The position numbers and the translations under genes were made by a program. Shown in pieces: positions 56,465 to 64,000 of a stretch of 64,000 nucleotides of DNA; positions within the stretch are counted from its first letter, which is position 1; the number at the start of each line of letters is the position of its first letter. The notes beneath the pieces were generated by a model, which saw only the letters and a list, made by a program, of their open reading frames with translations, ran no database searches and had not been told where the DNA came from. Source of the stretch: Hanleya hanleyi (lineage: Eukaryota; Mollusca; Polyplacophora; Lepidopleurida; Hanleyidae); NCBI GenBank assembly GCA_036873755.1, contig JAVTVY010018878.1, positions 1 through 64,000 of the forward strand, written 5' to 3'.

Positions 56465-56865
56465 ATTTTAATATATCGTCTTAATACAATTATCTATCTC
56501 TCCGGCTCACTTTAAGCGCAGTTTAGATATCTTCCTAGTTGTTATCTCTTTGGCTCACCTTCAAGCGTGTTTAATATATCGTCCTAATACAATTATCTAT
56601 CTCTCTGGCTCACTTTAAGCGTAGTTTAGATATCTTGCTAGTTGTTATCTCTTTGGCTCACCTTCAAGCGTTTTTAATATATCGTCCTAATACAATTATC
56701 TACCTCTCTGGCTCAGTTTAAGCGTGGTTTAGATATCTTCCTAATTTTTTCTCTTTGACTCACATTTAAGCTTGTTTAATATATTGTCCTAATACAATTA
56801 TCTATCTCTCTGGCTCACTTTAGGCGTGGTTTAGATATCTTCCTAGTTGTTATCTCTTTGACTCA
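56465..56865. repeat. 102-bp array, second block
   Basis: Four units with starts near 56468, 56570, 56672 and 56776, so the period is 102 bp. The last unit breaks at 'gactca', where the palindromic transposon is inserted. Confidence 0.9.
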
Positions 56866-57659
56866 TAGTCAGGGCTGTTAGGGATTTTTTGGTTCACATT
56901 CTTCCAATACCACCAAATTTGGCCCATATGTTGCCCATACCATACTCTTTGGATTTTAGACGGGCGCCAAGACGGGCGCTCCCTAGGGCCGCCATATTGG
57001 CGAAATTCATTATGGTCGCCACCCGGGGTAGAGGTCAATCGCAGTTAAATAACTAAAAGGGCTAGAAATATGAATAATAACACTTTTTAGTGGTTTTGAG
57101 GGTCGGGGAATCTTATTGTGATCTTATTTCAACGATTTGAGGTCAATGTCACCCTTCAATGTCACCCTTCAAGGTCACCCTAAAGGTCATTTTGGGGACA
57201 AATTCGCCATAATCAGTGGTTTTAGGGCAAGATAGATAAACTGCCTCATTCTATTGGTTTCCGGGGTTGAGTAACCCGAATCTGGCCTTATTTTGGCGAA
57301 TCGGGGAAATATTTCATTTGTGAGTCGCGATAGAGGTCATCCGAACCAGAGGTCAATTGTAGGTAAAACACCAAAAGAATCGCAAATAATACCATACGGG
57401 TTTGTGGCATTCGGAGAATTCGATTTTAATCTTATTTTGAAGATTTGAGATCACCCCATTTTGGGGTCAAAGGTCAAAGCTCAACAGTTACCACTAAGAA
57501 CAATCGAACGAAGATTATTCAGGAACAAATTTTATTAAAATACTTCGGAGATGACATCTGCTGACAAAATGCTATAACTATGCCGCTACGCTGCTATGTG
57601 TATTTAAATGTACGAAATACAATACAAAGACCGCTTTAGCAACAATATACCAAAGATTA

Positions 57660-57911
57660 TTAGTACCTATACCTTCTGGCTTGCGCTCTCAAGAAACTGT
57701 GAAGTCGCGTCGCACCCAGTAAGGCTGTGGAAGGGGAGTAGTGCCAAGGATTTTGACGGACCGAGATCGGAGCAAATGGTATGGCCTGGAATATCACAAT
57801 ATTCTTCCCCAGTACCGAAGCATGTGCTAGATGCAGGAGGACCATGGTGTCCGCCTCGGAATGGTTGCACGGTTGAAGTATTGTGAAGTCACAACGCCTG
57901 TTGAAGAACAC
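57660..57911 (-). pseudogene. Transposon gene fragment, left-arm copy
   Basis: On the minus strand: NHSEADTMVLLHLAHAS, then after a shift LGPSKSLALLPFHSLTGCDA and TSQFLE. The EADT...LH and K.LALL.FH..TGCD pattern occurs in an uncharacterised repeat-encoded protein family in molluscs and cnidarians. Here it is cut off at about 57683, where TIR sequence follows directly, so this copy lacks the C-terminus present in the right arm. Confidence 0.55.
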
Positions 57912-57999
57912 GGACTCAAAACGGGTACACAGGAGGAGCTTTCCGCAAAGTCAGTCTTGGAGACTTGTGTCTGATGAATGCGAACGGCTCCTTTTTTGT

Positions 58000-58660
58000 T
58001 CTCATTTTTTAAGAAGCCGCTGATCCATTCATACTTCGGGATTTTAGGGATACCGGAAAAAGTATTATGGCATTTCAGTCCAAACCCTCTGTTCCGATCT
58101 TGGTTCGTCAAAGTCCTTGGCACTACCCATCTTTCACAGCTTAACGGGGTACAAGACGACTTCACAGTTTCTTGGATGTGATAAAAAGACCGCCTGGGTA
58201 GCCTGTACAAGCATATCGGACCTCACCGACAGATTAGTGGCTCTCACAAACGATCCTGACACTCTCGAGTCAGTGGTGCAGCCGGTGTCATTATGACGCC
58301 AAGCACCTCTTCACCACTGCAACCAGATCGCTGGAAAACATCCCACCTCCCAAGCCGCGCTGTTGCAGCATGTGAAGCGAGCGCTACGGCAAGCGAGTTT
58401 CTACTGGTGTCAGGTCACTTCACTTCAGCAGGAAATCCCTGACTTCAGTGAGTGGAGCTGGCACAAAGATTGCACCAGTACATGGCAACCGCTATGGACC
58501 ACTCTCAGCGACGGCTGACTCAATGCATGCACGGGAAGGTACAAATGCAACGGTGTCGATGTCCGATACACGACCCTCTGCAAATGGGAAGGCGGGTGCG
58601 TTAATAACGAGGGCGATGATGACAAGTATTACTTATTGCTGGAATCATAGAGCGCAAGCC
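58000..58660 (+). pseudogene. Transposon gene fragment, right-arm copy
   Basis: Plus-strand counterpart of 57660-57911. It keeps the SKSLAL.IFHSLTG region near 58095-58140 (Cys of TGCD altered), then extends through KKTAWVACTSISDLTDRLVA and a WQPLWTTLS segment to a Cys-rich end (CTGRYKCNGV ... CKWEGGC, about 58525-58600). Several frameshifts and a stop are present. Function unknown; presumed transposon-encoded. Confidence 0.55.
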
Positions 58661-59474
58661 AGAAGGCATAGGTAGTAAAAGCAATCATTGGTATAGTGTT
58701 GCTAAACGGTCTTTGTGTTGTATTTTGAACATTCAAATGCACATAGCGGCGCAGCGGCATAGTTGTAGCATTTTGTCAGCAGATGTCATCTCCGAAGTAT
58801 TTTAATAACATTCCTGAATAATCTTGTTTCGATTGTTTTTCGTAGCAACTGTTGATCTTTGACCTTTAATTCCAAAATGAGGTGAACATGACCTCAAATC
58901 GTCAAAATGAGGTCAGAATCTAATTCTCCGAGGCCACAAAGCCCTATGGTATTATTTGTGATTCGAGCCCTTTTGGTGTTTCCTATAATTGACCTCTGGT
59001 TGATCTCTGGTTCGGGTGACCTCTATCGTCACCCTCACATGCAATATTGCCTCAAATCGTCAAAATATGGCCAGATTCGGGTTACTCAACCCCGAAAATC
59101 GATAAAATGAGGTAGTTTGTATATTTCGACTAAAAACCACTAAAAATGACGAATTTGACCCCAAAATGACCTTTAGGGTGACATTGACCTCAAATCGTTG
59201 AAATAAGGTCAGAATCAGATTCCCCGACACTGAAAACCACTAAAAAGTTGTATTATTCATGATTCTAATCATTTATTTTTTTTAAATACGATTGACATCT
59301 AACCCGGGTGGCGGTCATATTGAATTTCGCCAATATGGCGGTACCAGGGGGCGACTACCTTGGCGCCCGTCAAAAATCGAAAAGGTATTCTATGGACGAC
59401 ATATGGGCCAAATTTGGTGCTTTTGGAAGAATCTGAACCAAACAGTCCTTTTTATGCCCTAACATCCCGGACTA

Positions 59475-59800
59475 TCACCTTTAACCGTGTTTAATATATC
59501 GTTCTAATACAACTATCTATCTCTCTGGCTCACTTTAGGTTTGGTTTAAATACCTTTCTAGTTTTATCTCTTTCACGCGCCTTTAAGCTTGTTTAATATA
59601 TCTTCTTAATACAATTATTTATCTCTCTGGCTCACTTTAAGCGTGGTTTAGATATCTTTCTAGATTTTATCTCTTTGACTCGCCTTTAAACGTGTTCAAT
59701 ATGTCGTCCTAATACAACTATCTATCTCTCTCGCCCACTTTAGGCTTGGTTTAGATATATTTTCGACAAATTATCTCTCTCTCTCTCTCTGACTCACTTT
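59475..59800. repeat. 102-bp array, third block
   Basis: The array resumes immediately after the transposon with more diverged units (starts near 59490, 59592 and 59695), followed by (tc)n at 59780-59797. Confidence 0.8.
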
Positions 59801-60959
59801 CGTGAGTTTCAGGTGCGACAAACATACCCTCCGAACCAGCGCTCAATTTTCCATACCCCAGAATGTCCAATGTCACACTTTTTGATCTAGCTATTTTCCT
59901 AATAAAATTATTTCCTGACTCATTCTTAGATGCTTATTCTGGGGGTCGCTTTACGCTCTGGTCCTGCGCTAAATATCCCTTAACCAATAAAACTCGCAAT
60001 TCAATTTTCACCTCCTGGTTTGAATATTCAGTCCAGATATCCTTCTTAATAAATCGTCTATCTTTGTGACTCATATTCTTGTGCTTTAATTGGGATCACC
60101 GATCTTTCCGACCCGGAGCTACAGTGGCGAGATAAACATTTCTGGACCTAAAGAAGCTACGCGCAGATCAGCTGAAGATTGTAAGTTTTGGACTGAGGAT
60201 CATTTAGCGCTTACATGGGGCAATACAATACAACATTGATGCATTACACCCGTGCAGAACACGTGGTACATGAGGATACACACAGACTAATATTACAAAC
60301 ATGACGGCATAGGAGTATCTTTATTATTATACGTTCCGTATGTTTAGGTCAATCCGAGCAGGTATATAGTTAGCATATTTTCCAGGACAGACATTTACAT
60401 CAATCAATTCGCGAAAATAACCATAATAGCATTAATCAGTTTGCATAATTTCATTAGTGAGGGTTGGTAGTTATTTCTAAATATATCTGCAAATTTAAAC
60501 AAATCTGAATTACTCCAGTAATACCTTGGTACAAATATTTCTCCTACATCAAAGCCAAAAGAGCATTGAAAGATATAACGAAATTCAGCACCTGTTAGAT
60601 TACTGGTACATATAATACATGGTCTTTCTTCCTTAGATGTATTTTGTCAGCGACCAGTTTCAATTGGTAGTGTGTTGTTGCTTGTTCTAAATTTGGTGTA
60701 GATAGTTCTGCATTTTTGGGGGAGGGGAGTTAATTTTCGAAGCTAATATTTGCTTTGAATAATTTGTAGTAAGTTGTTTTAATTGATGATGAAACCTTTT
60801 CGCACCAAGTCTGCAAGTATTGATCTTTCAATATCCTTTCAATACCTGGCTCATACCTGGGCGGCCCCATTTATATACCTGAATATGAGTCAGAAAGATA
60901 AATACTGTTATCAGAACGATAATTAGATCACTTTTAATGTGGCGAATTTGTCGGCCTAC
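59801..60959. other. Intergenic, nothing recognised
   Basis: A 68-codon frame at 59863-60069 has no recognised content. Confidence 0.35.
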
Positions 60960-62300
60960 TAATGGAGGTCCAAAGAGACGAGGGGGATTATCACTTTCTT
61001 TTATTATGGACTATATCTAGCCCTGATTTGTGAGTATATGAAGGCCTCACTTTAAACACCTTAAAATTCGCCAGGAAGATGGATAATTTTAGAAGATATC
61101 TAAACCATCCTTATAGGCGCAATCCAAAGAGTTTTGAACCTAACGTACCAGCAAGGTCTTTGTTTTGTGTTATCAATTTATTTCACTGTATTTGAGTTGT
61201 TCATTTCTTTTCGCTTTACTTTGATATGAAATTAATCGAAAATATAAAGTACTGTGTTATCAATTCATTTCACTGTATTTTAGTTGTTCATTTCTTTTCG
61301 CTTTACTTTGAAATGAAATTAATCGAAAATATAAAGTATTGTTTTCAGTTTTCATTTCTTTTCAATTGAACGTCCTAAATATATTTGATTTAGTTCTATG
61401 GTTATTTTTTGTGTTCACTTTGATTTTACCCGCCCCCTCCCAGTATTAAATTATCTATCTTTGTAACTCATTTTCATGTGTTTTAATTTAAGTGGCATCA
61501 GTGGTCAGTGATAAAGTTTTAATTTAAGTGGCCTCCGACCCAGTGATAAAGCTGGCGAGCAAAGGATTTCTGGACACAGACTTTATAACGGAGATACACA
61601 CAGACTTTATATTCCGAATCAATTAAAAAGTCGCCTTGTAGCTCTCAGCTTCCACACACATATGTGGAACACTGAACTGAGATCGCGGTAACGAAGTGTA
61701 GTCCGTGTGGAGTTGCCTCCCCTTAATTGGTGAGTAGAGGTTTACGATGGGGCGCCTTTCATAATTTAATCTTTAGCTATTCCTAACGTACAGTATAATA
61801 CTAATCAAAAACACAGAAAAACAATTGTACAATTGTCTAAAAATACCTTTAAATAAAATCTCGAATTGCATCCCGGGTATGGTGTAGTGGGTCACCTACA
61901 TGTAGCTGAGTGCATTGGAACGAATACCCGAATGCATTTCATGGTGAACATATCAAATATCATATATTGAGATAACTTACATTCAGGACACTAGCAAACA
62001 CTATTTTGATAATTATTTCAGACACGGCATTGATATAAATTTAACTAGAATAACTCCGAATTCTTGTTATGAACAAATAGTTTTAAAATCTCACTCGGAA
62101 TGGCTCAGAAATCTATCTTACAGGTTCACTCTCATGTGTTTAAAGTGATGCCACCATACCCTGCGAGACAGGCCTAAATGACCCCCTAAACCTTATAACG
62201 GGCAATTCTGACATGGCCTCTTTGTTCATCGATAAGGATGAGACGAATGACAAATCCTTGTTCATCACTTTAGGCGTGGTTTAGATAAAGTCAGCGCTTA
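60960..62300. repeat. ~1-kb dispersed repeat, copy 2
   Basis: Direct-orientation relative of 54450-55480. It contains an 87-bp tandem duplication at 61166-61252 / 61253-61339 (tgtgttatcaatt-atttcactgtattt...aaaatataaagta). Confidence 0.6.
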
Positions 62301-62556
62301 ATTGCCCTAAACACATGTAGTATCGGATGCACGTGAATGAATGAGAAAGTTTACTAGGTAAATGTCAATGAACACGACATATAATTACAGCTCCGACGTT
62401 ACCATGGTTACAGCTCGTAACAAAATACAAATGGCGGGACAAGGTTTATCGGAGTGTCGCTGGCCGCAGTGCATTTTGGGATTGAAGAAAGATAAACAAA
62501 CCGATGAGGTGGTTCCCCAAGCCTGCAGAAGCTGACAGTGGAAGATTTTAGGAATT
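62301..62556. other. Intergenic
   Basis: No gene recognised between the dispersed repeat and the 9-bp-TSD transposon. Confidence 0.3.
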
Positions 62557-62565
62557 GGAACGGCC

Positions 62566-63423
62566 CATCCTCCCCACAGCGCATGCTCCATTTCGCAGGC
62601 TCATTTACCATCCCTGCCGCCAATAGCGGAAGTTGACCTTTACTACGTTGCTATGACGTTTAGCGGAAAACCAACGAACGCACGGTTCAGTTTGAATCCG
62701 GCCGAACAACTCCTTCAGTGTTGCACATGAGCGACCTATTTTTCATATGCTCTGTCCAGATAAACAGGGAAGATTATCTCCAGATAATTGGTTTTAACGC
62801 TAGGTCAACAGAGGTATTATGCAGACTTGAAAAGTAATCGAAATAGTAAAACATCTATTTTACTATATATGATGTCACTTCCGGCGCTGTGCGCGAAGGC
62901 CCCGAATCCATTTGCGTACACTTCGCCATCCATAAGATGGCTTGCGAATCGTGTGTCTCCATTATCGCGGAGCGATATCCAGTACTTTACCGGATTCTGT
63001 TCGGCCTTCATCCGGCGGAGAACAGACCCGAGAAATCTGATAAATTACAGGTTTTCATACCACTTCTGAAACAGATATTGCCTGGGCTTACAAAATATAT
63101 AGGTATGTATAACTTTCGTATCGTCCAAGAGGTGTGGTGGATCTGAAATTTTGAACAAGTAGTTCATCACATGACTCGAAAATGGCAAGTTACGTTGGGG
63201 TTACGTCGGTAGACTTTAGCTGATTGGCTGACGAAGTCACGTGGTATTGATTTATGGAAATTCCCTCCTGCAGTTGCCGAAAGTAGGCTGAACATGGATA
63301 CACACGATCCCAGGGTCAGTCTTACCGCGTATAGATGACCGAGATGGTTACAGGTTGCCCCGAATCCGGTCCAAAAATCTGACTGGTGGCTGGGGTGTTA
63401 TTAGACACCCAGCGAGGTGGTTG
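62566..63423. mobile_element. 858-bp DNA transposon with 9-bp TSD, MULE-like
   Basis: ggaacggcc flanks both sides (62557-62565 and 63424-63432). The ends catcctcccc and gaggtggttg (revcomp caaccacctc) are short inverted repeats. Outer sequences match the 401-bp element at 28283-28683 throughout. A 458-bp internal segment is extra; it is bounded by the 11-bp direct repeat gccccgaatcc at 62899-62909 and 63357-63367. Confidence 0.88.
62937..63102 (+). other. Exon-like open frame inside the transposon
   Basis: From ATG 62937 the frame gives MACESCVSIIAERYPVLYRI and HPAENRPEKSDKLQVFIPLL, ending at a good donor (ATAG|GTATGT). It has protein-like composition but I know no match. It could be the first exon of a transposon gene or a captured host exon. 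Confidence 0.35.
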
Positions 63424-63432
63424 GGAACGGCC

Positions 63433-64000
63433 CTCCAACTGCGCGATTTTTTTTTTTGGTCTCAAATGGGTTTGATGCACTCGTCAAAATAAAATATATA
63501 AACTCGTTACCCGTCTTTAGTCGCACGTAAGGAAAAAAGATCTGTTATTCTGACTGGCAAGGCGGTAAACTTGTGACACGTTTCTAGGTCGCTGAGTGCG
63601 TCCTGCGTCGAGGCTCACAACGGGTCGGACCCGGAAACGCATAGTCAACATACTTGATTGAATTTACTCACGTACTAAAGCGGACCCTCTGATTAATTTT
63701 AGCCTAGCACGTGAGTTATTGCTATCTTTTTTTAAGCTCTTTTTTCCACACCTGACTACGCTACGCAAACGAAACGGGAATCTGACAGGCAAATCACAGT
63801 GCATGTTGAACCTCTTCGAATGTTTGCGATCTTTTAGCATTTTCCTCGGATGAATTTAATGCCCTGCCGTGTTTTTGGGCTTCCCTCTATACGCGAATAC
63901 CTGTATCTATTTGCACTGTCACCAAAAAACCCACTTTGCCGAAAAAATTCAGAAAAGGCAGAAAACAGCACCAGTCAGCTATGTTGTCATATATCAAGGT
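63433..64000. other. Right end of window, nothing recognised
   Basis: No gene or repeat could be supported. Confidence 0.35.

Larger units (their letters stand above)
56866..59474. mobile_element. 2.6-kb palindromic DNA transposon, TCA target duplication
   Basis: The ends tagtcagggctgttaggg and (reverse) tagtccgggatgttaggg are inverted. TCA flanks both sides (56863-56865 and 59475-59477). Removing the element restores an intact 102-bp array unit (tctctttgacTCAcctttaacc). The arms match inward for over 1 kb: ccatattggcgaaatt near 56990 against aatttcgccaatatgg near 59322, and caaagaccgctttagcaac near 57623 against gttgctaaacggtctttg near 58695. They include coding sequence near the centre, so the element is an inverted duplication and not merely long TIRs. 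Confidence 0.85.

Overview
The window is eukaryotic and repeat-rich, most likely from a mollusc and probably a gastropod. Four signs point that way: one GT-AG spliced host gene; abundant acatgtacatgt-type motifs; several repeat tails of the form 'gaaatattg-tgaaagcga-cattcactcgctc', which are common in gastropod genomes; and long arrays of roughly 150 bp repeats preceded by short GC-rich hairpins, resembling the bivalve/gastropod 'pearl' or Helentron-associated elements. I recognise no bacterial operon, tRNA, rRNA or CRISPR.

1-11.5 kb: a decayed Polinton/Maverick (adintovirus-like) element, read left to right. It holds terminal inverted-repeat material with a large hairpin, an unknown early gene, a DDE integrase with chromodomain, a packaging ATPase, two small virion-type genes, a penton-like minor capsid protein, a small PX-like virion protein, the major capsid protein, and an adenain-like protease. 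The late genes are packed almost end to end (stop/start junctions of 1-3 bases). Most genes carry stops or frameshifts, no DNA polymerase B is visible, and a 5'-truncated LINE with an 11-bp target-site duplication sits between integrase and ATPase. A 500-bp tandem duplication lies where the element would otherwise be expected to carry more genes.

11.1-18.4 kb: satellite-like arrays (a degenerate cttcgcatc minisatellite, a ~145 bp array, a ~190 bp array and a ~165 bp array). The last is split by a 2.9-kb near-palindrome (15216-18153) whose arms are built from the same ~130-230 bp units as the Polinton termini.

19.1-35.9 kb: the one recognisable host gene, an SLC25A33/36-type mitochondrial pyrimidine nucleotide carrier, in seven exons (329 aa, all introns GT-AG). 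Its introns hold a ~1.8-kb 35-bp minisatellite, several short DNA transposons with target-site duplications, and a 171-bp near-perfect palindrome. The downstream region holds candidate poly(A) signals and a CCAAT-rich 65-bp repeat.

38-64 kb: no recognisable host gene. The region holds a 405-bp foldback element, a SINE-like element, a 12-unit ~157-bp array, a related array with inverted TCAAGGTCA sites, a TIR element, a second degraded LINE with reverse-transcriptase motifs, a fragment of another reverse-transcriptase element, and a 102-bp array. That array is interrupted by a second large palindromic transposon (56866-59474, TCA target duplication) carrying the same gene in both arms. Last comes an 858-bp DNA transposon with a perfect 9-bp target duplication, whose 401-bp internally deleted relative, also with a perfect 9-bp duplication, lies in intron 3 of the carrier gene.

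In short, the window is a graveyard of nested mobile elements around one mitochondrial carrier gene. The most unusual things are the two multi-kilobase palindromes, the protease ORF that is still open but has lost catalytic residues, and the exon-bearing 9-bp-TSD transposon pair. Homology calls rest on remembered family motifs, and identity statements are by eye.
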